NCBI GenBank assembly: GCA_934565795.1
Contig: CAKTIM010000005.1
Span: 62,001 to 126,000 of the forward strand
Direction: 5' to 3'
Origin: an uncultured Oscillospiraceae bacterium
GTDB lineage: Bacteria; Bacillota; Clostridia; Oscillospirales; Oscillospiraceae
DNA: 64,000 nt
The position numbers and the translations under genes are program-made. Every line of letters starts with the position of its first letter. Positions within the stretch are counted from its first letter, which is position 1. Shown here piece by piece: positions 16,092-25,016 of the stretch. The notes below the pieces were generated by a model. It was given only the letters and a program-made list of their open reading frames with translations, was not told the origin of the DNA and did not search any database.

Positions 16092-19000
16092 TCATTCGTC
16101 CTGCTCCAGCTGAAGCTCCCGGTCGGAAAGAACTCTGGGAGGCTTTTTATTCACCAGGTCGTAAATGCAGGGGACGACCAGCAGGGTCATCAGGGTGGCG
16201 TAGATCAGGCCGCCGATGCACACCACGGCCATGGGCTGCATCATGGCGCTGCCGGCGTTTTTGCTCAGGGCCATATCGATCAGGCCCAGGATGGTGGTGA
16301 CGGAGGTCATCAGAATGGGGCGGATACGGGTGCGTCCGGCCTCCAGAATGGCCGCCCGGCGCTCCACGCCCTCGGCGCGGAGCTGGTTGATATAGTCCAC
16401 CAGCACAATACCGTTGTTGACGATGATGCCGGTGAGCATCACGAAGCCGATCAGGGAAATCACGCTGATCTCCATCCGGCAGATCAGCAGCGCCATAAAG
16501 CCGCCGGTGAAGGCCAGGGGAATGGTGAACATGACAATGAACGGAGATTTCAGGCTCTGGAACTGGGCCACCATCACCAGATACACCAGCAGGATACCCA
16601 GAGCCAGCATGAGCAGCAGCTGCTGCACCGCCTCCATGATGCTCTCGTTCTCGCCGGTGAAGGCATAGCTGATGCCCTCACCCAGCTCCAGCTTCTCCAT
16701 GGCGCGGGCCGCCTCGGCGGTGACCAGGGTCACGTTGTAGCTGCTGTCGATCTGGGCGGTGACGGTGAGGCAGCGCCGCTGGTTTTTCCGGCTGATGGAG
16801 GTCAGGCTGGTGGTCTCCTCCACCGTGGCCACGTCGGACAGGGTCACCGTGCGCGTTTCGCCGTCCATGCCCGTGGCCTCCAGCACATAGGCCTTCAGCT
16901 GCTCCACGTCCAGCCGGTTTTCCACCGGCCGCTCCACCACAATGTCGGTGCTGGTGCCGCTGAGGGTCAGGGTGCTGGCCTGCTGGGTATTGGACAGGGC
17001 TGCGGCCACCTGGGCGTACACCTGGGCAATGGTCAGCCCCTGGGACATGGCCTTGTCCCGATCGATCTGAATGTGCAGCGCCGGGGCGGTATCCTCCAGC
17101 CCGTCGGAGATATTGACCGTACCGGCCACGCCCCGCAGGGCCTCCGCCGCTTCGCGGGCGGCGCTTTGCAGGGCGGCCATATCCTGCCCGTAAAGCTCCA
17201 GGGAAATACCGCTGCCGGTGAGCATGCTCATGCTCATCATGGCGGAGGAGCTGGTGATCTCGCAGTTCAGGTCGGCGCATTCGTCAATGATCCGCTGCCC
17301 CATCTGCGCGCCGGAGGCGGTGTCGTCCGCCAGGGTGATATACACGGTGACATCGTGGCTCCCGCCGCTGCTGCCGCCCATACCCAGCAGCGAAGCGCCG
17401 CCGGAGGACATCATGGCGCCCGCCGTCTCGATGCCGTCCATGGCGTTGATCCGGGTCAGCACCTGGTCGGACAGATCGACCGCCTGCTCCATGGTGCAGT
17501 CCTCGGGCATGGCAACGGTCAGCGTCAGGCTGGGCATATCCATCTCCGGCATGAAGGTGAAGCCCCGCGCCACGGCATAGAAGCCCGTGACGGCCAGCGC
17601 GGCCACGGCCAGCAGCAGGATCAGCGCCTTGTGATCCAGGGCAAAGCCCGCGATTTTTTCGTAGCCCCGCAGCAGACCGGCGGAGACGCGGCCCTGCTTT
17701 TCCTTCTTCTGCCTGCGCATCATGCCGGAGGCCATGGCGGGCACCAGGGTCAGCGAGACGATGAGGGAGGCCAGCAGGGAATAGGACATGGTCAGCGCCA
17801 GGTCGGTAAACAGCTGCCGGGTGATGCCCTCGATGAACACAATGGGCAGGAACACGCACACCGTGGTCAGGGTGGAGGCGGTGACGGCCCCGGCCACCTG
17901 AGCCGCCCCGGCCACCGCCGCCTTGGCGGCGCTGACGCCCTTGGCCCGCAGCCGGTAGATGTTCTCAATGACCACAATGGAGTTATCCACCAGCATGCCC
18001 ACCGCCACGGCCAGGCCGCTGAGGGAGATCATATTGATGGTGACCCCGGAGAAATACATCAGCACAATGGCAAAGATCACGCTGATGGGAATGGAGCACA
18101 GGGTAATAAAGGTGGGGCGGATATCCCGCAGGAACAGGAACAGAATAAGGATGGCGAACACCGCGCCCAGCAGCAGGCTATTGAGAATGTTGTCCACGAT
18201 CAGGTGGATGTAGTCGCCCTGATCCATCAGCGCCACAAAATGCAGGCCGGGGTACTGCTCCTCCAGCTGGCGGAAGCGGGCGGAGATATTGGCGGTGGCT
18301 CCGGCGGTGGAATAGGTGCTCTGCTTTTCAAAGCTGAGCACAATGCTCTCCTGACCGTTCAGCCGGGCGTAGGTCTCGTCCCGGTTGTCGGTGATGAATA
18401 CCTCTGCCACATCCTGTAGCCGGATCGGCTCCACTCCGTCAATGCCCAGGTCAAACAGCAGCAGGTTTTGCAGGGTCTCCAGATCGGTGATCTCCTCACC
18501 CACGGACACCATATAGCTGATGCCGTCCTGAGCCACGTAGCCCGCCGGCATGTAGAAGCTCTGCGCCTTGAGAATGCCGGAGATCATCTCCATGGAGAGA
18601 ATGCCGTTCAGGTCGGCCTTTGCCAGGGCGTCCTGGCGGCTGGCCTCGATGGAATCCAGGCCGCTGTCCATCTGGGCCAGGGCCGAGTCCAGCCCCGCCG
18701 CGTTGGCGGCCAGGTCGGCCATGGCGCTGCTGATCTCCAGCATGCCGGAGGTTTTCTGCTGGCTGAGGATGCGGGTGGCGTCCTTCAGCTGGAGCATGCC
18801 GCTGTCCAGCTGGGGCAGCACATCCTGCTCCAAATAATTGATGGTCTCGTCGATCTGGGCAATCTGCTCCTGTAGCTCTGCGATTCTGCCGTCCAGGGCG
18901 TCGATCTCAATGCCCAGGTCGGCCAGCTGCTGCTTGAAGGCGTCGACGCTGGCATTGATATCCGCGATCTGCGTCTCCAGCTCGGCAATGCGCACATTGA

Positions 19001-20150
19001 CGGCGTCCACGCTCTCAAAGCCCCGCACCGCCAGCTCCGCGTCCAGCGTGGCCCGGTCGGCGGTGATGGAGGCGTATTCCTCCCCGGCGTACAGGGCGTC
19101 CACCGCCGCCTGCTTGTCCTCGTCGGACAGCTCCGGGTCGTCGTAGATTGCCTGCACCTGGGCATAGAAGACATCCTCCCGCGCCTGTAGGCTGTATGCG
19201 CTGTCGCGCAGGGCGTACAGGGCGTTCAGCTCCTCCTGGAGGGGGTTAGCCTGGGCGGCGGCGTTGCTCATCGCGTCCCGGATGGCCGTCAGGGTGGTCA
19301 GCACCGTTTCCAGCTGGGTCTTGTTGGCCTTGAGCTGGGTGATCTGATTTTGCAGCTCGGACTTGGTGGAGATCAGCTCCGCCTGCTTCTGGCTCAGCTC
19401 CGCCTCCGCCGAGGCGGTGGAGGAGGAGAGAGAGGCCTTGCCGCTGTCCAGCTGGAGCCGGGCAGTGTCGATCTGATCCTGGGCATCGGTCAGCTCATCC
19501 CGCTTTTCCAGGAGTTCGTTGGCGGCGTCGTCCAGCTTGCCGTTGATGGCGTCGGCAATTTTCAGATTGGTGCGGTCGATCTTCTTCTGATCCAGCACCA
19601 CGTGCAGCTGCTGCTCCACCGCGCCGGAGGTGGTGATCCGGGCCACGCCGGAGATACCCTCCAGCTTGGGCATGAGGGTATCGGACAGAAATTCCGTCAG
19701 CGCCACGGTGTCCTTGCCGTCCATGGAAACGGCGGCCACCTCCACCGGCAGCATGGACGGATTGATTTTCAGCACGTAGGGGGAGCCGACAACATCGTCC
19801 CAGCTGCCCTGCAGGGCGGCGAGCTTCTGCTGGATGTCCACGCCGATGGTATCCATATTCACGGATTCCTCAAATTCCAGCATGACCACGCTGTAGTTCT
19901 CGCTGGAGGTGGAGGTGACCTCCTTGATGTGCTCCAGGGTGGACATGCTCTGCTCCAGAGGCTTGGAGATTTCGGATTCCACCTTTTCCGGGCTGGCCCC
20001 AGGGTAGGTGGTCATAATGACGATGTAGGGGAAATCCATATTCGGCAGCAGGTCGGGTGTCATTTTCAGGTAGGACACCACGCCCAGCACCAGAATGGCC
20101 ACCACGGCCACGAATACGGTAAGCGGCTTTTTGACACTGAATTTCGGCAT
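16092..20150 (-). CDS. RND-family efflux transporter with inserted coiled-coil domain
   Basis: A 1352-residue pump; usual HAE1/AcrB-type subunits have about 1030 residues. The N-terminal membrane segment (about 9-29) and following porter motifs (DFPYIVIMTTYPGASPEKVE) are typical, as are the transmembrane block with GLAVAVGMLVDNSIVVIENI and the second-half block with TGIIVNNGIVLVDYIN. The extra length is one insertion at about residues 205-515, nearly all heptad-rich helix and rich in Gln, Glu, Asp and Ala, placed where the outer docking subdomain lies in AcrB. No membrane-fusion or TolC gene is nearby, as expected without an outer membrane. Substrates (lipids, drugs, peptides) cannot be read. 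The ATG at 20150 follows AAGGAG. Confidence 0.92.
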   Translation of the reverse strand: MPKFSVKKPLTVFVAVVAILVLGVVSYLKMTPDLLPNMDFPYIVIMTTYPGASPEKVESEISKPLEQSMSTLEHIKEVTSTSSENYSVVMLEFEESVNMDTIGVDIQQKLAALQGSWDDVVGSPYVLKINPSMLPVEVAAVSMDGKDTVALTEFLSDTLMPKLEGISGVARITTSGAVEQQLHVVLDQKKIDRTNLKIADAINGKLDDAANELLEKRDELTDAQDQIDTARLQLDSGKASLSSSTASAEAELSQKQAELISTKSELQNQITQLKANKTQLETVLTTLTAIRDAMSNAAAQANPLQEELNALYALRDSAYSLQAREDVFYAQVQAIYDDPELSDEDKQAAVDALYAGEEYASITADRATLDAELAVRGFESVDAVNVRIAELETQIADINASVDAFKQQLADLGIEIDALDGRIAELQEQIAQIDETINYLEQDVLPQLDSGMLQLKDATRILSQQKTSGMLEISSAMADLAANAAGLDSALAQMDSGLDSIEASRQDALAKADLNGILSMEMISGILKAQSFYMPAGYVAQDGISYMVSVGEEITDLETLQNLLLFDLGIDGVEPIRLQDVAEVFITDNRDETYARLNGQESIVLSFEKQSTYSTAGATANISARFRQLEEQYPGLHFVALMDQGDYIHLIVDNILNSLLLGAVFAILILFLFLRDIRPTFITLCSIPISVIFAIVLMYFSGVTINMISLSGLAVAVGMLVDNSIVVIENIYRLRAKGVSAAKAAVAGAAQVAGAVTASTLTTVCVFLPIVFIEGITRQLFTDLALTMSYSLLASLIVSLTLVPAMASGMMRRQKKEKQGRVSAGLLRGYEKIAGFALDHKALILLLAVAALAVTGFYAVARGFTFMPEMDMPSLTLTVAMPEDCTMEQAVDLSDQVLTRINAMDGIETAGAMMSSGGASLLGMGGSSGGSHDVTVYITLADDTASGAQMGQRIIDECADLNCEITSSSAMMSMSMLTGSGISLELYGQDMAALQSAAREAAEALRGVAGTVNISDGLEDTAPALHIQIDRDKAMSQGLTIAQVYAQVAAALSNTQQASTLTLSGTSTDIVVERPVENRLDVEQLKAYVLEATGMDGETRTVTLSDVATVEETTSLTSISRKNQRRCLTVTAQIDSSYNVTLVTAEAARAMEKLELGEGISYAFTGENESIMEAVQQLLLMLALGILLVYLVMVAQFQSLKSPFIVMFTIPLAFTGGFMALLICRMEISVISLIGFVMLTGIIVNNGIVLVDYINQLRAEGVERRAAILEAGRTRIRPILMTSVTTILGLIDMALSKNAGSAMMQPMAVVCIGGLIYATLMTLLVVPCIYDLVNKKPPRVLSDRELQLEQDE

Positions 20151-20243
20151 TGCGCGCACTCCTTCATGGGATGTTGGCACCTGTCCCGCGCCGCCGGAGG
20201 GCACGGGAACAGACACTTCCTTAAATAAATCAATATGCCAGCT

Positions 20244-20252
20244 ACTATAGCA
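20244..20252 (-). promoter_or_regulatory. Extended -10 promoter of the RND gene
   Basis: On the minus strand TGCTATAGT, an extended -10 (TGn plus TATAGT), about 90 bases before the start codon. No good -35 hexamer is seen at the right distance, which extended -10 promoters tolerate. Confidence 0.55.
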
Positions 20253-20307
20253 CAGCCCCGGAGCGGAAGTGTGAACATTTTGTGTTTTCCGACGGGGAAA
20301 AATGGAG

Positions 20308-20336
20308 TTGCTTAATACCGCAAAATGTATTATATT
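20308..20336 (+). promoter_or_regulatory. Promoter of the ymdB operon
   Basis: TTGCTT (20308-20313), 17-base spacer, TATATT (20331-20336), about 48 bases before the ymdB start codon; divergent from the RND promoter. Confidence 0.7.
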
Positions 20337-20383
20337 ATACATAATGGAACAAATATTCACAATGATACAGAAAGGAATAATCC

Positions 20384-21160
20384 ATGGAATTTAAGGTTCT
20401 AGCGGTGGGAGATGTGGTGGGCGCACCGGGAATGGAGCGGGTGCGCCGCCATCTGCGGCGGCTCCGGCGGGATACCGGGGCGGATTTTGTGGTGGTCAAC
20501 GGGGAGAATGCCAGCGTGGTGGGCATCACCCCCGACCAGGCGGAGGATATCCTGGACGCCGGGGCGGATGTGATCACCCTGGGCAACCACAGCTTCTCCA
20601 AGCGGGAGATCACCGCCTATATGGACGAATCCCCCCGCATCATCCGCCCGGCAAACTTCGCCCCCCAGGTGCCCGGCCGGGGCTGGGGCGTGTACGAGAG
20701 CAAATGGGGCGACGTGGCGGTGATCGACCTGATCGGCCGGTGCAACATGGACTATGGCCCGGATAACCCCTTCCTGATGATCGACAGAATTTTGAAGCAG
20801 GTGGAGGCAAAGTTCATTCTGGTGGAGCTTCACGCCGAGGCCACCTCTGAAAAGCTGGCCATGGGCTATATGCTCGACGGCCGGGTCAGCGCCGTGTGGG
20901 GCACCCATACCCATGTGCCCACGGCGGACAACCGGGTGCTGCCCGGCGGCACCGGGTACGTGACGGATCTGGGCATGACCGGCCCGCGGGAATCCGTGCT
21001 GGGCATCCGGCCGGAGCTGTCCATTGCCAGATTCCGGGGCGACCTGCCCCAGCGCTACCGCTGGGCGGAGGGCGCGACCAAGATGGAGGGCGTTCTGTTC
21101 ACCCTGGACAGCGCCACGGGAAAATGCCTGCGGGCGGAAAGAGTTGACCAATGGGACTGA
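20384..21160 (+). CDS. ymdB: YmdB-family metallophosphoesterase (cyclic nucleotide phosphodiesterase type)
   Basis: A 258-residue cytoplasmic enzyme of the calcineurin-like superfamily. The metal ligands are in GDVVGAPG (residues 9-16), NGEN (40-43), GNHSFSK (about 66-72), the histidine of ELHAEATSEK and GTHTHVPTAD. Family members hydrolyse 2',3'-cyclic nucleotides and, in Bacillus, affect biofilm and sporulation decisions. The RNase Y gene usually found immediately upstream is absent; the gene instead follows its own promoter and overlaps an SbcD-like nuclease gene by 10 bases. The ATG follows AGAAAGGAATAATCC. Confidence 0.92.
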   Translation: MEFKVLAVGDVVGAPGMERVRRHLRRLRRDTGADFVVVNGENASVVGITPDQAEDILDAGADVITLGNHSFSKREITAYMDESPRIIRPANFAPQVPGRGWGVYESKWGDVAVIDLIGRCNMDYGPDNPFLMIDRILKQVEAKFILVELHAEATSEKLAMGYMLDGRVSAVWGTHTHVPTADNRVLPGGTGYVTDLGMTGPRESVLGIRPELSIARFRGDLPQRYRWAEGATKMEGVLFTLDSATGKCLRAERVDQWD

Positions 21161-22221
21161 AAATACTTCACAGCGCGGATTGGCACCTGGATTCCCCCTT
21201 CCGCTCCCTGCCCCAGGGGGCGGGGGAGCGGCTGCGGGAGATGCAGCGCGCGCTTCCGGGGCGCATCGCGGCCCTGTGCCAGCAGGAGCACTGCGACCTG
21301 GTGCTGCTGTCGGGAGATTTATTTGATGCGCCCGCCCCCTCTCGGGCCTGGGTGGATGCCGTCCGGCGGGCACTGGAGCAGTGCGCCGTGCCGGTGTGCA
21401 TTGCCCCCGGAAATCACGACTACTGCACCGACACCTCCCCCTGGCTGACGGAGGCGTGGCCGGAAAATGTGCATATTTTCACCGGCGGGCTGGAATATAT
21501 TGACCTGCCGTCATGCGATTGCCGGGTGTACGGCGCGGGCTACCGCAGCATGGATTGCCCTGGGCTTCTGGACGGCTTCCGCGCCGAGGGAGACGCCAGA
21601 TGGTGCGTGGGGGTGCTCCACGGCGACCCGCTGAGCCTGTCCTCTCCCTGCTGCCCGGTGACGGCGGCCCAGGTGCGCGAATCCGGCCTGGATTATCTGG
21701 CCCTGGGCCATATCCACGCCGCAGGCTCCTTCCGGGCGGGTCAGACCCTGTGTGCCTGGCCGGGCTGCCCCATGGGGCGCGGCTGGGATGAGACGGGGGA
21801 AAAGGGCGTGTACCTGGTGACCCTGGAGGAGCGGGCGGCTGTGCGCTGGCTCTCGCTGGGGCTGCCCCAATTTTACGATTTGCAGGCGGAGGTGCGCACC
21901 GACGCCCTTTCCGCCCTGGAGGCTGTCCTGCCCCCGGCAGAAAGCCCCGACCTGTTCCGGGTGACCCTGACGGGCTACGGCACGGTGGATGTGCAGCGGC
22001 TGAAAAGCCATTTTTCCCACCTGGCCCTGCTGGAGCTGCGGGACGAGACACGAAAAAAGCCGGAGCCATGGGCCGACGCCGGGGAGGACAGCCTGCGCGG
22101 CGTCTATTTTGCCCTGCTCAAGCGCCTGGCGGAGGAATCGCCGGAGCAGCGGGAGCTGGCTGCCCTGGCGGCGGAAATTTCCGCCGCCCTGCTGGACGGT
22201 GAGGAGGTGCGGCTGCCGTGA
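21151..22221 (+). CDS. SbcD/YhaO-like DNA repair exonuclease subunit
   Basis: A 356-residue Mre11-type metallophosphoesterase. The metal-binding motifs are HSADWHLDSPF (about 6-16), SGDLFD (about 51-56), GNHDY (about 86-90), the histidine in VLHGDP and GHIHAAG. Such proteins cut DNA ends together with an ABC-type ATPase, encoded here by the next gene through a GTGA start-stop overlap. It overlaps ymdB at its start. The length and pairing fit the Bacillus YhaO-YhaN pair rather than the long SbcCD pair. The C-terminal third is poorly conserved and probably contacts the partner. Confidence 0.88.
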   Translation: MGLKILHSADWHLDSPFRSLPQGAGERLREMQRALPGRIAALCQQEHCDLVLLSGDLFDAPAPSRAWVDAVRRALEQCAVPVCIAPGNHDYCTDTSPWLTEAWPENVHIFTGGLEYIDLPSCDCRVYGAGYRSMDCPGLLDGFRAEGDARWCVGVLHGDPLSLSSPCCPVTAAQVRESGLDYLALGHIHAAGSFRAGQTLCAWPGCPMGRGWDETGEKGVYLVTLEERAAVRWLSLGLPQFYDLQAEVRTDALSALEAVLPPAESPDLFRVTLTGYGTVDVQRLKSHFSHLALLELRDETRKKPEPWADAGEDSLRGVYFALLKRLAEESPEQRELAALAAEISAALLDGEEVRLP

Positions 22222-24347
22222 GAATTGAATCCATGACCGCCACCTTCGGCAAGCTGGAGGGGCAAATATTGACGCTGAAGCCGGGGCTGAATGTGATCGA
22301 CGCCCCCAATGAATGGGGCAAGAGCACCTGGTGCGCCTTCCTGCTCGCCATGCTCTATGGAATAGACACCAAGGCCAAAACCACCCGGGCGGGTCTGGCG
22401 GAGAAGGAGCACTATGCCCCCTGGTCGGGCAGTCCCATGTCCGGCCGGATCGAGCTTACGTGGCAGGGCCGCCGGATCACCCTGGAGCGCACCAGCCGGG
22501 GTCGTATCCCCATGGGGGAATTCCGGGCCTATGAAACGGAGTCCGGCCTGGCGGTGCCTGAGCTGACGGCGGCGAACTGCGGCGAAAGGCTGCTGGGGGT
22601 GGAGCGCAGCGTGTTCCGCCGGGCGGGCTTCATCCGCCTGGCCGACCTGCCCGTGACCCAGGACGAGGCGCTCCGCCGCCGGCTCAACGCCCTGGTGACC
22701 ACCGGCGACGAGAGCGGCGACGATGCCCTGCTGCAAAAGGGCCTGCGGGAGCTGAAAAACCGCTGCCGCTACAATCAGTCCGGCCTGCTTCCCCAGGCCC
22801 AGCGGGAGCGGGAGCAGCTCCGGGGCCGCCTGGAGGAGCTGCGCAAGGGGCAGCAGGAGCGCCAAAGCATCGCGCAGAAGCTGGAGGAAAACGCCGCCCG
22901 GCAGCGCCAGCTGGAAAATCACCGGCTGACCCTCGCCTATGAAGCCGCCCGCCGGGATCGGCAAAAGGTGGACGACGCCGCCCAGGCGGAGGAGACCGCC
23001 CGGCAGCGCCTCCAGACGGCCCAGGAGGCCTGCCGCACGCTGCCCACCGACCAGGCGGCGGAGGAAAAGCTGCGCTCTCTGCATCAGCTGCGCCAGCAGG
23101 TGCAGGAATTGCAGCAGTGGCAGCAGTCCCAGCCCATGCCGCCCGCGCCGCCCAAGGCCGGGGGCCGCTTCGCCGGAATGGAGGCCCAGCAGGTGCGGCC
23201 CTGCTTGGAGGCGGACATTGCCGCCTGCCAGAACCGCCGCGTGCTGCTTGCGCTTCTGTGCCTGGCTCTGGCCAGCGCCGTGGCGGCTGGGGTGACGCTG
23301 TGGCTGGAAAAATATGTACTCACTGCCGTCTCGGCGGGGATACTGGTGCTGGCCCTCATTCTGCTGGCCGTTTCCGGGATCGTCGACCGAGGGAAGCGCC
23401 GGGCCATCTGCCGCCGCTATGGCTCTGCCTCACAGGAGGATTGGCAGCGGCAGGCCGATGATTATATTGATGCCCTGGTCAATCAGCAGCAGCGGGAGGA
23501 CGCCTACCGGGAGCGGCTGGAGGAGGCCGCCCGCCGCCGGGAGCAGCTGCGCCAGCAGGTGCTTTCCGCCTGCGACGGGCAAAGCCTGGAGCAGTGCCAG
23601 CAGCGCTGGGAGCAGGTGCGCCGCTGCTGGCAGGAGCTGGCCGCGGCCCAGGAAAACGCCGCCCAGGCTGCCCGGCAGCATCAGGCGCTGGAGGAAATGG
23701 CCCGCCCCCTGCCCCCCAAGCCTCCCCAGGATACCTGCCGGGAGACCGCCGAGCAGACGGACGCCGCACTGCAGGCCTTACAGCGGCAGGCCCAGGCCCT
23801 GCGTGACGCGGATGGGCAGTGCCGGGGCAAAATGGAAGCCCTGGGGCGCGAATCGGAGCTGACTGCCCGCTTGGCCCAGCTGGAGCAGCGGATCAAATCC
23901 CTGGAGCGGTACGAGGCCGCTCTGGAGCTGGCCCAGAATACCCTGGCCCAGGCCACGCAAACGCTGCAAAGCCGCTTTGCCCCCCGCATCACCAAACAGG
24001 CCCAGGAAAACCTGTCCCGCCTGACCCAGGGGAAATATGACCGCCTGCGCCTGGATACCGACCTGACCCTGCGCTCCGGCGGCCCTGGGGAAAACACCCT
24101 GCGCGAAACGCTCTGGCGCAGCGACGGCACCGCCGACCAGCTGTACCTGGCCCTGCGCCTGGCCGTGGCCCAGGCCGTCACCCCCCAGGCCCCACTGGTG
24201 CTGGACGACGCCCTGGTTCGCTTCGACGACACCCGCCTGCAATCCGCTCTGACCCTCCTACAGGAAATCGCCCGAGAACGCCAGATACTCCTCTTCACCT
24301 GCCAACACCGCGAACAACATCTCCTGACTACCCCACCAACCCCATAG
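22218..24347 (+). CDS. YhaN-like AAA ATPase (Rad50/SbcC-like partner)
   Basis: A 709-residue ATPase. Walker A lies in APNEWGKSTWCAF (residues 30-42) and Walker B in PLVLDDALVRFDDTRL near residue 665, at opposite ends of the chain as in SMC/Rad50 proteins. Between them are glutamine- and arginine-rich coiled coils (about 190-290 and 400-560), with a hydrophobic hairpin of two membrane-like segments at about 335-385, a feature of YhaN that true SbcC lacks. The start is GTG at 22218, overlapping the stop of the nuclease gene (GTGA). With the nuclease it probably processes DNA ends, perhaps at the membrane. Short for SbcC, normal for YhaN. Confidence 0.86.
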   Translation: MRIESMTATFGKLEGQILTLKPGLNVIDAPNEWGKSTWCAFLLAMLYGIDTKAKTTRAGLAEKEHYAPWSGSPMSGRIELTWQGRRITLERTSRGRIPMGEFRAYETESGLAVPELTAANCGERLLGVERSVFRRAGFIRLADLPVTQDEALRRRLNALVTTGDESGDDALLQKGLRELKNRCRYNQSGLLPQAQREREQLRGRLEELRKGQQERQSIAQKLEENAARQRQLENHRLTLAYEAARRDRQKVDDAAQAEETARQRLQTAQEACRTLPTDQAAEEKLRSLHQLRQQVQELQQWQQSQPMPPAPPKAGGRFAGMEAQQVRPCLEADIAACQNRRVLLALLCLALASAVAAGVTLWLEKYVLTAVSAGILVLALILLAVSGIVDRGKRRAICRRYGSASQEDWQRQADDYIDALVNQQQREDAYRERLEEAARRREQLRQQVLSACDGQSLEQCQQRWEQVRRCWQELAAAQENAAQAARQHQALEEMARPLPPKPPQDTCRETAEQTDAALQALQRQAQALRDADGQCRGKMEALGRESELTARLAQLEQRIKSLERYEAALELAQNTLAQATQTLQSRFAPRITKQAQENLSRLTQGKYDRLRLDTDLTLRSGGPGENTLRETLWRSDGTADQLYLALRLAVAQAVTPQAPLVLDDALVRFDDTRLQSALTLLQEIARERQILLFTCQHREQHLLTTPPTP

Positions 24348-25016
24348 GACAGCTACCATCCGCCCGCAACGCCACGGGCCTGAGCTGCTAGTTAAATGGA
24401 AACAGGAAAAATTTTCTGAGTCCCGTAGGGGTCGGCAACCTGCCGACCCTCAACCTGGCGGTTTTGGAAGCAGGAAAGAACAACGTATACCCCGACGTAT
24501 ACATCCCCAAGCTTCCCTGTGGGGGAAGCTGTCGCCGCAGCGACTGAAGAGGGCACTCAGGTAGCGATTTCAAGAGAGATTTGGTTAAAAAGGTACAATG
24601 TTAAACACTCTGAGTCCGTAGGGGCGGATATTAGCCGCCCGAAAGGTAACGAACGTGAGCTGTATAGTCGAACCGCTCAATCCCGGTACCCGGCGGGGCG
24701 ACAAATTGCCGCCCCCTACGGGCTCAGAAGCTTTTGGCAATTTTCATTCAACTGACAGCTCAATTCCGCGACGTTGTGGGCGGCTGGTATCCGCCCCTAC
24801 GGATGGGGTGCTTGCCATTCAACGGGCCCTTTCAGAAAATCCAACTGCGGCAGGCCCTCTTCAGTCAGCCCTATGGGCTGCCAGCTTCCCCCGAGGGAAG
24901 CTTTGGCGATAGCGCAACCTGCTCCCACTTACCGCACTGCTATCGAAGTGGCGAGGTTAAGGAGCGGCAGGTTGCCGCCCCCTACGAAAAGGGGAACCGT
25001 TGGGCGGTGGGCATGA
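24348..25016. repeat. Cluster of nested, degenerate palindromic repeats
   Basis: A 669-bp stretch without a credible gene. It contains (a) a near-complete palindrome at 24609-24728 with arms TCTGAGTCCGTAGGGGCGG and CCGCCCCCTACGGGCTCAGA; (b) partial copies of the same arms at about 24415-24455, 24770-24800 (GGGCGGCTGGTATCCGCCCC) and 24961-24986; (c) a second family, AAGCTTCCCTGTGGGGGAAG followed by a GACTGAAGAGGGC tail, at 24509-24554 and again inverted at 24854-24904; and (d) a direct repeat of ACGTATAC at 24484-24502. The family-(a) palindrome recurs at 38556-38657. This looks like repeated insertion of non-coding elements into one another after the YhaN gene. Confidence 0.8.

Noticed and set aside
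17073..18419. Plus-strand frame inside the RND gene
   Set aside because: Antisense to conserved RND transmembrane motifs and composed of His/Gly/Gln-rich sequence; not a gene.
24609..24728. CRISPR-like repeat array
   Set aside because: The repeats are inverted, irregularly spaced and of several families; there are no regular spacers and no cas genes.
24348..25016. Several short frames in the repeat cluster
   Set aside because: They run through palindromic repeat arms, have no ribosome binding sites and no protein-like composition.
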